A DNA stretch of 64,000 bases from Streptomyces seoulensis (GTDB lineage Bacteria; Actinomycetota; Actinomycetes; Streptomycetales; Streptomycetaceae), in the NCBI RefSeq assembly GCF_004328625.1, contig NZ_CP032229.1, positions 3,534,001-3,598,000 on the forward strand. The letters run 5' to 3'. Positions 8,273-17,389 of the stretch are shown here, piece after piece. Under the pieces are notes generated by a model. That model searched no databases. It was not told where the DNA came from and worked only from the letters and a program-made list of their open reading frames with translations. The position numbers and the translations under genes are program-made. Each line of letters begins with the position of its first letter. Position 1 is the first letter of the stretch.

Positions 8273-9229
8273 ATGGCTGAGATGAAGCCTAACCCCGTCC
8301 CGCGCCGGATTCACGAGGTTCGCCGCACGGACACCCCGTCCGGTGTCACTCACGTACGGGCCCAGCAGCCGGACCGGTTCACGGTCGTCGGCAACCACCT
8401 CCTCCAGCACCCCGTGCTGTCGCTGACCGCCATCGGGCTGGCCGCGCACATCCTGTCGCTGCCCGAGGGCGCCCCCGTCGACATCCGCAGCCTCGCCGAG
8501 CGGTTCCCCGAGGGCCGGGACCGGATCGCCTTCGCCCTGCGGGAGCTGGAGACGCACGGGTATCTGCGCAGGGTGCGGGAGCGTACGGAGTCCGGGCGCA
8601 TCGTCACCCGTACCTACGCACACCACCTCCCGCACCGGGTGCCCGCCGTGCCCGGCACCGGAGCGGCGCCGCGAGCCCGCAGGCCGGTGCCCCGGCCCTC
8701 ACGCGACGCCCAGGCCGCGCCGCAGGAGGACGACCGGGGCGAGGGCTGGGCTGACCCCGTGCCCCCGGCACCGCGGGTGCCCGAGGCACCCGCCGCCCCG
8801 GCGCGGGCGGACCAGCCCGACCCGCCCGCCGACGAAACCGCACCCCACCCCCGCGACGACCGGGCCGTCACGCTGCTAGCTGGCCTGCGCCGCACCGACG
8901 CCCGGCTCACGCTGTCCCGCCGGGACGTGCACCGGCTCGCGCCCGCCGTCACGGCCTGGTTCGACGTCGGCGCGGGCGCCTCCACCGTGATCCACACGCT
9001 GACGGCGGGCCTGCCCGCGGTCCTGGAGAGCCCGGCGGCGCTGATCGCCTACCGCCTGCGGAACCAGCTCCCGCCACCCCTGCCCGCGCTCACCGCGCCG
9101 CCCGCCCCGTCCGCCACGGCCGCCCATCCCATGCGGAACTGCGACGGCTGCGACCGGGGATTCCGGGCGGCCGAGCCGGGGCGGTGCAGGGACTGCCGGG
9201 CCTTCGTCCCGGCGACGTGTGCGGCATGA
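8273..9229 (+). CDS. Winged helix-turn-helix DNA-binding protein with C-terminal zinc ribbon
   Basis: A 318-residue protein of a family abundant in Streptomyces. A winged helix at about 38-120 includes LSLTAIGLAAHILSLPEG and LAERFPEGRDRIAFALRELE, resembling replication-initiator and MarR-like folds. A long Pro/Ala-rich linker follows (130-205), then a helical domain (LTLSRRDVHRLAPAVTAWF) and a CDGC...CRDC pair near 285-305 that could bind zinc. Function unknown. It starts at ATG 8273 and lies between hemD and the DprA/ComF pair in the same direction, so it may be part of the same acquired block. Confidence 0.75.
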   Translation: MAEMKPNPVPRRIHEVRRTDTPSGVTHVRAQQPDRFTVVGNHLLQHPVLSLTAIGLAAHILSLPEGAPVDIRSLAERFPEGRDRIAFALRELETHGYLRRVRERTESGRIVTRTYAHHLPHRVPAVPGTGAAPRARRPVPRPSRDAQAAPQEDDRGEGWADPVPPAPRVPEAPAAPARADQPDPPADETAPHPRDDRAVTLLAGLRRTDARLTLSRRDVHRLAPAVTAWFDVGAGASTVIHTLTAGLPAVLESPAALIAYRLRNQLPPPLPALTAPPAPSATAAHPMRNCDGCDRGFRAAEPGRCRDCRAFVPATCAA

Positions 9230-9297
9230 GCACCTGCCTGTCCGCGCGGATGCCCCATGCCGCCCGGCTGCCGGGGCGGCATTCCTATACTTGCGGC

Positions 9298-10182
9298 ATG
9301 GACCGGGAACTGGAGCGTGCCTCCCTCGTCGCCCTGCTGCGACGTGGCGATCGCCCCTGGTCCGAGCTCACCGACCAGATCGAGAGTGTCGGCAGTGCCC
9401 GCGAGGTGCTGGAGAACTCACTCGACGGTTCCGGGCAAGGCGCTCTTTTCGATACCGTGCCCTCGGCGGATCTGGACGGCGTCGCCGCTGAGATCGCCGG
9501 CTGGGAGCGCGAAGGCATGCGACTGGTCACGATCCTGGACGAGGACTATCCGCTCTTCCTGAGGCTCGTCCACCAGCGCCCACCGTTCCTGTTCCTCCGA
9601 GGGAACCCCGTCGACGACGACCTGCGCGTAGCGGTCGTCGGCACCCGTACGCCGACGGCGCAAGGCACCGCCCACGCCCGGGCGATCGCGGGCGGCCTGG
9701 CAGAACGGGGTGTCACTGTCGTCAGCGGCCTGGCAGCCGGTGTCGACACGGCCGCGCACGGGGCTGCTCTTGCCGCGGGGGGGCGTACAGTCGCGGTCAT
9801 CGGCACCGGCCTGCGCCATGCCTACCCCGCGCAGAACGCTCGGCTCCAGAGGGAGATCGCGGAGAAGGGGATGCTGATCTCCCAGTTCTGGCCCGACGCG
9901 TCACCGTCGAAGACTGCGTTCCCCATGCGCAACGCCGTGATGAGCGGTTACAGCCTCGCCACGGTCGTGATCGAGGCGGCTTACCGGAGCGGGGCCCGCA
10001 TGCAGGCCCGTCTCGCTCTGGAACACGGCCGCCGAGTGTTCCTCATGCGCTCACTCATGACTCACGAGTGGGCGCGGGAGTACGCGACCAGACCCAACAC
10101 CACCATCATCGACGGCCCCGACGACGTGTTCAGCCACCTCGACTCGCTCGTCCCCGCCACGGGCGAGCTGACCTGGACATAG
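9298..10182 (+). CDS. DprA/Smf-like Rossmann-fold protein (accessory paralogue)
   Basis: A 294-residue protein with the DprA Rossmann core: VAVVGTRTPTAQG at 111-123, SGLAAGVDTAAHGAAL at 143-158, YPAQNARL at 176-183 and FPMRNAVMSGYS at 208-219. Classical DprA loads RecA on incoming single-stranded DNA. This one has only a short N-terminal helical region (1-75) and lacks the C-terminal winged helix. The ATG at 9298 is chosen because upstream codons overlap the wHTH gene. Third codon positions are less GC-biased than in neighbouring hem genes, suggesting transfer. Its partner is the ComF-like gene 12 bp downstream. Competence, nucleotide sensing and defence are all possible roles. Confidence 0.82.
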   Translation: MDRELERASLVALLRRGDRPWSELTDQIESVGSAREVLENSLDGSGQGALFDTVPSADLDGVAAEIAGWEREGMRLVTILDEDYPLFLRLVHQRPPFLFLRGNPVDDDLRVAVVGTRTPTAQGTAHARAIAGGLAERGVTVVSGLAAGVDTAAHGAALAAGGRTVAVIGTGLRHAYPAQNARLQREIAEKGMLISQFWPDASPSKTAFPMRNAVMSGYSLATVVIEAAYRSGARMQARLALEHGRRVFLMRSLMTHEWAREYATRPNTTIIDGPDDVFSHLDSLVPATGELTWT

Positions 10183-10194
10183 CCGGCGGACTCG

Positions 10195-10944
10195 GTGACC
10201 ACTGTTGTCGGGTTGTCCGCCCGGTACGCCAACTTCCTCGTCCATCCCCTGTTGCACGGCCCCGGTGTGTGCCAGGTCTGCCGTGGTCCGGCCAAGGCCG
10301 GTTATCCGACCTGCTGGCCCTGCTCCGAGGCCGGCAGGATCCTCGGAACGGGGGTGGCGGACGCCGTCGCCCCCGTGAGCCTCGCCCTCAAGGGCGAGCA
10401 GTACGCCAATGAACTCTGGCGCTACAAGAATGCCGTGGGTCCCCAGCAGCAGTATTTCCGTATGGGACTGGCAGCAGTCCTTTGGCGCTTCGTGGCCATG
10501 CACGAAGAGTGCATCGCCACCCACTGTGCCGTTCCTGGATTCGACACCGTGACCACGGTACCCAGCACCAGCGGGCGCCCTGATCATCCTCTGCGGACCT
10601 TGGTCGCCGACATGGTCGGAGTCACGCGTGACCGATACCGTGAGTTACTCACCCCGACGCCTGCGGCTGCCGCGCTGGGACGCGTGGCGTCATCGGCGCG
10701 CTATACATCGTCGGCGATCTGGGGAGAGAACATTCTGCTGATCGACGACACCTGGACCACCGGCAGCCACGCCCAGTCCGCCTCTGCTGCGCTGAAGGCC
10801 GCCGGTGCCGGCAGTGTGGCTGTCGTCGTCCTCGGGCGACATCTCAACTCCGATTACGGAGACACCGCGATTCACGTGCAGCAGGCGAGGCTGCGCCGCT
10901 TCTCCTGGGAAGCTTGCCCGCTGCGGCCGTGGAACCACTGCTGA
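10195..10944 (+). CDS. ComF-like phosphoribosyltransferase with double zinc ribbon
   Basis: A 249-residue protein. An N-terminal four-cysteine ribbon (Cys26, 29, 40, 43) is followed by a type I phosphoribosyltransferase fold whose PRPP loop is DDTWTTG at 184-190, inside ILLIDDTWTTGSHAQSAS. ComFC proteins share this layout and act with DprA in DNA uptake. The GTG start lies 12 bp after the dprA-like stop, so the two form a unit. Codon 151 is TTA (10645-10647), the rare leucine codon read by the bldA tRNA. Codon use is unusually relaxed (TTT, TAT, AAT appear), suggesting horizontal origin. The substrate is unknown. Confidence 0.82.
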   Translation: MTTVVGLSARYANFLVHPLLHGPGVCQVCRGPAKAGYPTCWPCSEAGRILGTGVADAVAPVSLALKGEQYANELWRYKNAVGPQQQYFRMGLAAVLWRFVAMHEECIATHCAVPGFDTVTTVPSTSGRPDHPLRTLVADMVGVTRDRYRELLTPTPAAAALGRVASSARYTSSAIWGENILLIDDTWTTGSHAQSASAALKAAGAGSVAVVVLGRHLNSDYGDTAIHVQQARLRRFSWEACPLRPWNHC

Positions 10945-11022
10945 CGGTGGAGTCGGAGTGATACCCGGGGCCCGACTGCGCGTCGGTAAAGGCACGGGAT
11001 GAGCGGGCGTAGCGTAGAAGGC

Positions 11023-12015
11023 ATGTCGAAGTACGGTTCCTTTCCCGGTGCGCGGCCGCGGCGGCTGCGGACCTCGCCCGTCATGCGTCGGATGGTCGCG
11101 GAGACGCGGCTGCATCCGGCCGACTTCATCCTTCCGGCGTTCGTCCGGGAGGGCGTGAGCGAGCCGGTGCCGATCGGGGCGATGCCCGGTGTCGTGCAGC
11201 ACACCCGCGACAGCCTGAAGAAGGCAGCGCTGGAGGCCGCCGAGGCGGGCGTCTCCGGGATCATGCTCTTCGGGGTGCCGGAGGAAGCGAAGAAGGACGG
11301 GCTCGGCACGCCGGGCACCGACCCCGACGGCATCCTCCAGGTCGCCCTGCGCGACGTGCGCGCCGAGGTCGGCGACGAACTGCTGGTCATGGCCGACCTG
11401 TGCCTGGACGAGTTCACCGACCACGGCCACTGCGGTGTGCTGGACGCCGAGGGCCGCGTCGACAACGACGCCACGCTGGAGCGGTACGCCGAGATGGCCC
11501 AGGTCCAGGCCGACGCGGGCGCCCATGTGGTGGGCCCGAGCGGCATGATGGACGGCCAGATCGGTGTCGTCCGGGACGCGCTGGACCAGATCGGCCGGGA
11601 GGACGTGGCGGTCCTCGCGTACACCGCGAAGTACGCCTCCGCCTTCTTCGGGCCCTTCCGGGAGGCCGTCGGCTCGTCCCTCCAGGGCGACCGCAAGACC
11701 TACCAGCAGGACCCGGCCAACCTCCGCGAGTCGCTGCGCGAGCTGGAGCTGGACCTCGCCGAGGGCGCGGACATGGTCATGGTCAAGCCGGCCGGGCCCT
11801 ACCTGGACATCCTGGCGCGGGTCGCCGACGCGGTGGACGTGCCGGTCGCCGCGTACCAGGTCTCCGGCGAGTACTCGATGATCGAGGCCGCCGCCGAGAA
11901 GGGCTGGATCGACCGCGACCGGGCCATCCTGGAGTCCCTGACGGGGATCAAGCGGGCCGGGGCGCGGAACATCCTCACCTACTGGGCCACCGAGGTGGCG
12001 CGGAAGCTGCGCTAG
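11023..12015 (+). CDS. hemB: Delta-aminolevulinic acid dehydratase (porphobilinogen synthase)
   Basis: Joins two 5-aminolevulinates into porphobilinogen. Schiff-base lysines are visible in [10 protein letters not shown] (Lys203) and MVKPAGPY (Lys255). The metal-site segment reads [14 protein letters not shown]: the middle cysteine of the zinc-type triad is Asp129, so this looks like an Asp-rich, magnesium-type or mixed enzyme. The ATG at 11023 gives 330 residues and begins where family similarity begins; an in-frame ATG at 10999 with a better-spaced AAAGG is possible. It is cut off from hemD by the three accessory genes, so it probably has its own promoter. Confidence 0.94.
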   Translation: MSKYGSFPGARPRRLRTSPVMRRMVAETRLHPADFILPAFVREGVSEPVPIGAMPGVVQHTRDSLKKAALEAAEAGVSGIMLFGVPEEAKKDGLGTPGTDPDGILQVALRDVRAEVGDELLVMADLCLDEFTDHGHCGVLDAEGRVDNDATLERYAEMAQVQADAGAHVVGPSGMMDGQIGVVRDALDQIGREDVAVLAYTAKYASAFFGPFREAVGSSLQGDRKTYQQDPANLRESLRELELDLAEGADMVMVKPAGPYLDILARVADAVDVPVAAYQVSGEYSMIEAAAEKGWIDRDRAILESLTGIKRAGARNILTYWATEVARKLR

Positions 12016-12022
12016 CGAGTCG

Positions 12023-12061
12023 CCGGTCACCGCGCCGCTGGTGGTGCCGCGCGGTGACCGG
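12023..12061. terminator. Convergent terminator between hemB and the flotillin gene
   Basis: A perfect 13-bp inverted repeat, CCGGTCACCGCGC at 12023-12035 and its complement at 12049-12061, with a 13-nt loop, lies between two converging stop codons and can serve both genes. Confidence 0.85.
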
Positions 12062-12067
12062 GGTCCG

Positions 12068-13237
12068 CTACTTCGCCCCCTCGCCTTCCGCGGTGCGCGG
12101 GCCCTGTATCTCCAGCCGGCCGTTGTGCTGCTCGGCGTCGGACGGCTGGTTGCCGTTCTGGCCGCTGAGGTTGTTGCGGACCGAGTCCAGGATCGTCAGG
12201 CCCTGGGCGACCAGGCCGGCCGCTATCTCGCCGAGGCCGTCCGCGCCGTTCAGTACGTTGACGTTGGCGCCCTTGAGGCCGCCCGCGGCCTCCTTCACGA
12301 TCTGCGGAAGCTGGTCGATCAGCATCCGGTCCAGCGCGACCCGGTCGTGCGAGGCCGCCGCCTCCGCCTGGATCTTCATCCGCTCGGCGTCCGCGATGGC
12401 GAGCACCCGGACCCGCTCCGCCTCCGCCTCAGCGGGCTTCACGATCTCCGCGACCAGCTCCTGCTGACGCAACTTCGCCTTGCGCAGCGCCAGTTCGGTC
12501 TGCGCGGCGAGCACCTCCTGCTGGGCGTGCGCCTGCGCCAGCGGACCGGCCTGCGCGGCCTCGGCCTGGGCGCGGTCCACCTGCGCCGAGTACTCCGCCT
12601 GGACCACCGCGGTCTGCCGGGCGTACTCCGCCTGCTTGCGGGCCGCGACCTGCTCCGCCTCGGCGGCGGCCTGGTTGGCCTGGGCCTGGGCGATCTGGGC
12701 CTGGCGCCGGATGGCCGCCTTGTGCGGGGCGGACATCGCGTCGATGTAACCGGTGTTGCCGTCGTCGATCGACTGGATCTGGAGCGAGTCCACGATCAGG
12801 CCGATCTTGGCCATCTCCATCTTCGAGGTGTCCAGCACCTCGGCCGCGAGCTTCTGCCGCTCGGTGACGATCTCCTCGACCGTCATGGAGCCGATGATCG
12901 CGCGCAGGTGGCCCGCGAAGATCCGCCCCGTCAGCACCGACATCTGCTCCTGGTCGGAGAGGAAGCGCTGACCGGCGTTGATGATGCTCTCCGAGTCGTT
13001 GCCGACCTTGAACGCGATCACGGCGCGGACGTGCAGGGCGATGCCCTGCTTGGTCACACAGGTCTCGGTGACCTCGGCCTCGCACATCGACAGCGTGAGG
13101 AAGCGGACCTTGCGGAAGACGGGGAGCACGAACTTGCCGTGCCCCGTCACCACCCGGAACGGTGCGCCCCCCAGTCCCCGCCGGCCTCCCGAGATCAGCA
13201 TCGCCTCGTCGGGTGCGGGAACGCGGTAACCGAACAT
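12068..13237 (-). CDS. SPFH/flotillin family membrane-associated scaffold protein
   Basis: A 389-residue flotillin-like protein. The N-terminal part (about 1-190) is the SPFH/PHB domain, with YRVPAPDEAMLISGG and FLTLSMCEAEVTETCVTKQG. Residues 190-310 form a long Ala/Gln/Glu-rich coiled coil (AEAEQVAARKQAEYARQ), and a flexible tail follows. Flotillins organise membrane microdomains; no N-terminal membrane helix is obvious, so attachment is probably by hydrophobic hairpin or partner. The ATG at 13237 has GGAG about 11 bases upstream. The OB-fold gene 13 bp upstream is the expected partner. Confidence 0.88.
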   Translation of the reverse strand: MFGYRVPAPDEAMLISGGRRGLGGAPFRVVTGHGKFVLPVFRKVRFLTLSMCEAEVTETCVTKQGIALHVRAVIAFKVGNDSESIINAGQRFLSDQEQMSVLTGRIFAGHLRAIIGSMTVEEIVTERQKLAAEVLDTSKMEMAKIGLIVDSLQIQSIDDGNTGYIDAMSAPHKAAIRRQAQIAQAQANQAAAEAEQVAARKQAEYARQTAVVQAEYSAQVDRAQAEAAQAGPLAQAHAQQEVLAAQTELALRKAKLRQQELVAEIVKPAEAEAERVRVLAIADAERMKIQAEAAASHDRVALDRMLIDQLPQIVKEAAGGLKGANVNVLNGADGLGEIAAGLVAQGLTILDSVRNNLSGQNGNQPSDAEQHNGRLEIQGPRTAEGEGAK

Positions 13238-13250
13238 ACTGCTCGTCTCC

Positions 13251-13502
13251 TCAGTCGACGCCGGCGGACAGCCCGCCCAGCGTGTCCAATGGATCGCCCC
13301 ACGCGATGACATCGACCTCACGGAACCCTCGTGACTCGATCACGAGCACGGTCGCCCCGCGCGGCAGCGGCTCCTGCGACCAGGCGAGGAAGGTCTCGGA
13401 GCCGCCTCTGACCCGCACCAGGATCTCGCCGGGACCGGCGGAGCCACGCGTGCCGATGAGCAGTTCCCCCGTGCAGCCGATCACGGCTTCGTCCTGTGCC
13501 AT
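13251..13502 (-). CDS. Small NfeD-like OB-fold protein, partner of the flotillin
   Basis: An 83-residue protein with the beta-rich pattern of the NfeD C-terminal OB fold: GCTGELLIGTRGSAGPGEI, then RGATVLVIESRGFREVDV. It has no protease or membrane domain, so it resembles the short NfeD class that accompanies SPFH proteins. ATG 13502 is preceded by GGGAGG. It lies 13 bp upstream of the flotillin gene in the same direction, and NfeD-flotillin pairing is common in bacteria. Function assigned by context and fold only. Confidence 0.65.
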   Translation of the reverse strand: MAQDEAVIGCTGELLIGTRGSAGPGEILVRVRGGSETFLAWSQEPLPRGATVLVIESRGFREVDVIAWGDPLDTLGGLSAGVD

Positions 13503-13612
13503 CGCCCGGCTGCCTCCCGTCGTTTCTGGTCCCTCGGTCCGACGATAGACCTGCCGATGACGGGCGTACACCAAGGTTTTCTCTGGCTTTTGAAGGGACG
13601 CCGGGAATACGA

Positions 13613-13647
13613 ATCGGCCCGGTCCGCACAGGGCGGGCCGGGCCGAT
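13613..13647 (-). terminator. argS terminator
   Basis: ATCGGCCCGG (13613-13622) and CCGGGCCGAT (13638-13647) form a perfect 10-bp stem with a 15-nt loop, 15 bp past the argS stop on the minus strand. Confidence 0.75.
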
Positions 13648-13662
13648 CGGTGGTCGTACGGG

Positions 13663-15432
13663 TCAGAGCTTCCCGGGCGTCCGGATGCCCAGCAGCGCCA
13701 TGCCCTCGTGCAGGGTGCGCGCGGTCAGGTCGACCAGGAACAGGCGGTTCTCCACCTGCGCCGGGGAGTCGGCCTTCAGCACCGGGCACTGGTCGTAGAA
13801 CGAGGTCAGCAGCGAGGCGAGCTGGTAGAGGTAGGCGGCCATCTTGTGGGGCTCGCGGGCCGCCGCGACCTCCAGGACCGTCTCCGCGAACTGGTCCAGG
13901 TGCAGGCCCAGCGCACGCTCGGCCGGGGCCAGCGCCAGCTCCGGATGGGCGGCGGGGCGGGCCTCGCCGGCCTTGCGGAGGATGGACTGCACCCGGGCGT
14001 AGGCGTACTGGAGGTACACCGAGGTGTCGCCGTTGAGCGAGACCATCTGGTCCAGGTCGAACTTGTAGTCCCGCACGGCCGAGGTGGACAGGTCGGCGTA
14101 CTTCACGGCGCCGACGCCCACATACCGGCCGTTCTCGACGATCTCGTCCTCGGTCAGGCCCACCTTCTCGGCCTTCTCCCGGACCACGGCGGTGGCCCGC
14201 TCGACGGCCTCGTCCAGCAGGCCCTCCAGCTTGACCGTCTCGCCCGCACGGGTCTTGAAGGGCTTGCCGTCCTTGCCGAGGACCGTGCCGAAGGCCAGCT
14301 GGACCGCGGTCACGTCGTCGTTCAGCCAGCCGGCCCGGCGGGCGGTCTCGAAGACCATCCGGAAGTGCAGGGCCTGCCGCGCGTCCACCACGTACAGCAG
14401 GGTGGTCGCCTTGAGGTTGAAGACGCGGTCGCGGATCGCGGAGAGGTCGGTGGCCGCATAGCCGTAGCCGCCGTCGGACTTCTGGACGATCAGCGGGACC
14501 GGGTTGCCCTCCGGGCCCTTGATGTCGTCGAAGAACACGCACAGCGCGCCCTCGGAGCGGACCGCGACGCCGGACTCCTCCAGCAGGCGGCAGGTCTCCG
14601 CGAGCATGTCGTTGTAGCCGGACTCGCCGACGATGTCGGGGTCGCGGACCTCCATGTCCAGCTTGTCGAAGACGGAGAAGAAGTAGATCTTCGACTCGTC
14701 CACGAACTTCTGCCAGATGGCGAGGGTCCTCGGGTCACCGGCCTGGAGGTCGACCACCCGGCGCCGGGCGCGGGTCTTGAACTCCTCGTCGGAGTCGAAC
14801 AGCTTGCGCGCGGTCTTGTAGAGGCGGTCCAGGTTGGACATCGCCTCCTCGCCGGACACCTCGGACTCCTTGTGGTCCAGCTCGTGCGGGTGCTCGTCCA
14901 GGTACTGGATGAGCATGCCGAACTGGGTGCCCCAGTCGCCGATGTGGTGCCGGCGGACCACGTTCTCGCCGGTGAACTCCAGCAGCCGCACCATCGCGTC
15001 GCCGATGACCGCCGAGCGCAGGTGGCCGACGTGCATCTCCTTGGCCACGTTCGGCTGCGCGTAGTCGATCACCGTGGTGCCGGGGTGCGCGGCGTACGGC
15101 ACTCCCAGGCGGCCGGTGTCGTCCGCGTACCGGGCGGCCAGGTTCTCGGTGATCGCCTTGTCCGCGACGGTGATGTTGAGGAAACCGGGGCCGGAGACCT
15201 CGACGTCCGCGATCACCTCGCCGGTGACGATCCCGGAGACGACCTGCGTGGCCAGCTCGCGCGGGTTGGCCTTGGCCTTCTTGGCGAGCGCGAGGATGCC
15301 GTTGGCCTGGTAGTCGGCCCGGTCACTTCGTCGCAGCAGCGGGTCCGCACCGGCGGCCTCCGGCAGGGCGGCCGAGAGCGCGGAGGACAGGTGCTGCTGG
15401 ACGGAGTCGCGGAGGGACGTGACCGAGGCCAT
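13663..15432 (-). CDS. argS: Arginyl-tRNA synthetase
   Basis: A 589-residue class I synthetase attaching arginine to tRNA(Arg). The N-terminal tRNA-recognition domain (about 1-110) is followed by the HIGH-type motif in [16 protein letters not shown]. The KMSKS region is replaced, as often in ArgRS, by [12 protein letters not shown]. The C-terminal anticodon-binding helices include [13 protein letters not shown] and end in [14 protein letters not shown] 15432 is the only plausible start in the frame, though its GGAG is about 16 bases away. It is divergent from lysS with about 160 bp between, so the two synthetases share a promoter region. Confidence 0.96.
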   Translation of the reverse strand: MASVTSLRDSVQQHLSSALSAALPEAAGADPLLRRSDRADYQANGILALAKKAKANPRELATQVVSGIVTGEVIADVEVSGPGFLNITVADKAITENLAARYADDTGRLGVPYAAHPGTTVIDYAQPNVAKEMHVGHLRSAVIGDAMVRLLEFTGENVVRRHHIGDWGTQFGMLIQYLDEHPHELDHKESEVSGEEAMSNLDRLYKTARKLFDSDEEFKTRARRRVVDLQAGDPRTLAIWQKFVDESKIYFFSVFDKLDMEVRDPDIVGESGYNDMLAETCRLLEESGVAVRSEGALCVFFDDIKGPEGNPVPLIVQKSDGGYGYAATDLSAIRDRVFNLKATTLLYVVDARQALHFRMVFETARRAGWLNDDVTAVQLAFGTVLGKDGKPFKTRAGETVKLEGLLDEAVERATAVVREKAEKVGLTEDEIVENGRYVGVGAVKYADLSTSAVRDYKFDLDQMVSLNGDTSVYLQYAYARVQSILRKAGEARPAAHPELALAPAERALGLHLDQFAETVLEVAAAREPHKMAAYLYQLASLLTSFYDQCPVLKADSPAQVENRLFLVDLTARTLHEGMALLGIRTPGKL

Positions 15433-15592
15433 AGGTAAGGGTGCCGTTCTCCTCGTGGGAATGGATGGTCCCGGCCAGTATCCCACGGGGGGTAAAGCCG
15501 TTTTTTCCCGCGCGGGAGTGTCTGGGATTATGGGTGGAGGCCGACGGAGGACAACCGCCGGACCGGCACCCCGAACTGAAGGAGCACCGATC

Positions 15593-17326
15593 GTGGCTCA
15601 GAGCCCCGACACCGCCGACTGGGTCTCCCGTTTCGCGGATGACGTCATCCAGGAGTCGGAGCGTCGGGCTCCGGGCAAACCGGTCGTCGTCGCCTCGGGG
15701 CTCTCCCCGTCCGGCCCGATCCACCTGGGCAACCTGCGCGAGGTCATGACCCCGCACCTGGTCGCGGACGAGATCCGGCGGCGCGGGCACCAGGTCCGGC
15801 ACCTGATCTCCTGGGACGACTACGACCGCTACCGCAAGGTCCCGGCCGGGATCGCGGGCGTCGACGAGTCCTGGGCCGAGCACATCGGCAAGCCGCTGAC
15901 CTCGGTCCCGGCGCCCGAGGGCTCCGCGTACCCGAACTGGGCCGAGCACTTCAAGGCCGCCATGACCGAGGCGCTCGCCGAGCTGGGTGTCGAGTTCGAC
16001 GGGATCAGCCAGACCGCGCAGTACACCTCCGGCGTCTACCGCGAGCAGATCCTGCACGCGATGAAGCACCGCGCGGACATCGACGCGATCCTCGCCCAGT
16101 ACCGCACCAAGAAGGCGCCGGGCAAGAAGCCGCAGCAGAAGGCGGTCGACGAGGCCGAGCTGGAGGCCGAGGAGGGTTCCGGCGCGGCCGCCGAGGACGA
16201 CGGCAGCTCCGGCTCCGCCGGGTACTTCCCGTACAAGCCGTACTGCGGCGAGTGCGGCAAGGACCTCACCACCGTCACCTCCTACGACGACGACACCACC
16301 GAGCTGGTCTACACCTGCACCGCCTGCGGCTTCGGTGAGACGGTCCGGCTGAGCGAGTTCAACCGGGGCAAGCTGGTCTGGAAGGTCGACTGGCCGATGC
16401 GCTGGGCCTACGAGGGCGTGATCTTCGAGCCCTCCGGCGTCGACCACTCCTCGCCGGGCTCCTCCTTCCAGGTCGGCGGCCAGATCGTCGGGATCTTCGA
16501 CGGCAAGCAGCCCATCGGCCCGATGTACGCCTTCGTCGGCATCTCCGGCATGGCCAAGATGTCGTCCTCGCGCGGCGGTGTGCCCACCCCGGGCGACGCG
16601 CTGAAGATCATGGAGCCGCAGCTGCTGCGCTGGCTGTACGCCCGCCGCCGCCCCAACCAGTCCTTCAAGATCGCCTTCGACCAGGAGATCCAGCGCCTCT
16701 ACGACGAGTGGGACAAGCTCGCCGGCAAGGTGGAGGACGGCTCCGCGCTCCCCGGTGACGTCGCCGCGTACACCCGCGCCGTCGGCACCGCCGCCGGTGA
16801 GCTGCCGAAGACCGCGCACCCGCTGCCGTACCGCACGCTGGCCTCGGTCGCGGACATCACCGCCGGCCACCAGGACCAGGCGCTGCGCATCCTGTCCGAG
16901 CTGGACCCGGCGAACCCCATCACCGACCTCGCCGACGCCCGCCCCCGGTACGACAAGGCCGAGGCGTGGATCAACACCTACGTCCCCGCCGACCAGCGCA
17001 CCATCGTGCGCGAGGAGCCGGACGCCGAGCTGCTGAAGTCGCTGGACGACGAGGCCCGCCAGTCCCTGCGCCTGCTGGCCGACGGGCTCGCGGACAACTG
17101 GTCCCTGGACGGCCTGACCCACCTCGTCTACGGCGTCCCGAAGGTCCGCGCCGGCTTCTCCGCCGACGCCACGCCCAAGGAGCTGCCGCCGGAGATCAAG
17201 ACGGCTCAGCGGACGTTCTTCGCCCTGCTGTACCACCTGCTCGTCGGCCGGGACACCGGCCCGCGCCTGCCCACGCTGCTGCTGGCGGTCGGTCAGGACC
17301 GGGTGAGGGCCCTGCTCGGGGAGTAG
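15593..17326 (+). CDS. lysS: Lysyl-tRNA synthetase, class I
   Basis: A 577-residue LysRS of the class I fold, which is rarer than class II in bacteria but known in Streptomyces. HLGN at 44-47 ([12 protein letters not shown]) is the HIGH motif and KMSSSRGG near 325 is KMSKS. A four-cysteine zinc ribbon sits in an insertion near 215-245 (CGECGKD ... CTACGFG), preceded by an acidic low-complexity stretch ([17 protein letters not shown]). The start is GTG 15593 with AAGGAG upstream. A class II LysRS or LysX may exist elsewhere in the genome; that cannot be told here. Confidence 0.95.
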   Translation: MAQSPDTADWVSRFADDVIQESERRAPGKPVVVASGLSPSGPIHLGNLREVMTPHLVADEIRRRGHQVRHLISWDDYDRYRKVPAGIAGVDESWAEHIGKPLTSVPAPEGSAYPNWAEHFKAAMTEALAELGVEFDGISQTAQYTSGVYREQILHAMKHRADIDAILAQYRTKKAPGKKPQQKAVDEAELEAEEGSGAAAEDDGSSGSAGYFPYKPYCGECGKDLTTVTSYDDDTTELVYTCTACGFGETVRLSEFNRGKLVWKVDWPMRWAYEGVIFEPSGVDHSSPGSSFQVGGQIVGIFDGKQPIGPMYAFVGISGMAKMSSSRGGVPTPGDALKIMEPQLLRWLYARRRPNQSFKIAFDQEIQRLYDEWDKLAGKVEDGSALPGDVAAYTRAVGTAAGELPKTAHPLPYRTLASVADITAGHQDQALRILSELDPANPITDLADARPRYDKAEAWINTYVPADQRTIVREEPDAELLKSLDDEARQSLRLLADGLADNWSLDGLTHLVYGVPKVRAGFSADATPKELPPEIKTAQRTFFALLYHLLVGRDTGPRLPTLLLAVGQDRVRALLGE

Positions 17327-17340
17327 GCCGCGCATACGAG

Positions 17341-17375
17341 GAGGGGGCGCCCGGTGTCGTACCGGGCGCCCCCTC
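17341..17375. terminator. Bidirectional terminator between lysS and the DUF2637 gene
   Basis: GAGGGGGCGCCCGGT and its exact complement (15 bp each) flank a 5-nt loop. It lies between converging stops at 17326 and 17390 and is one of the strongest hairpins in the window. Confidence 0.92.
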
Positions 17376-17389
17376 TTCCGTACACGGGG

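Noticed and set aside
15323..17335. A 670-codon minus-strand frame across lysS
   Set aside because: LysRS motifs and zinc ribbon are on the plus strand; the antisense product is low complexity.
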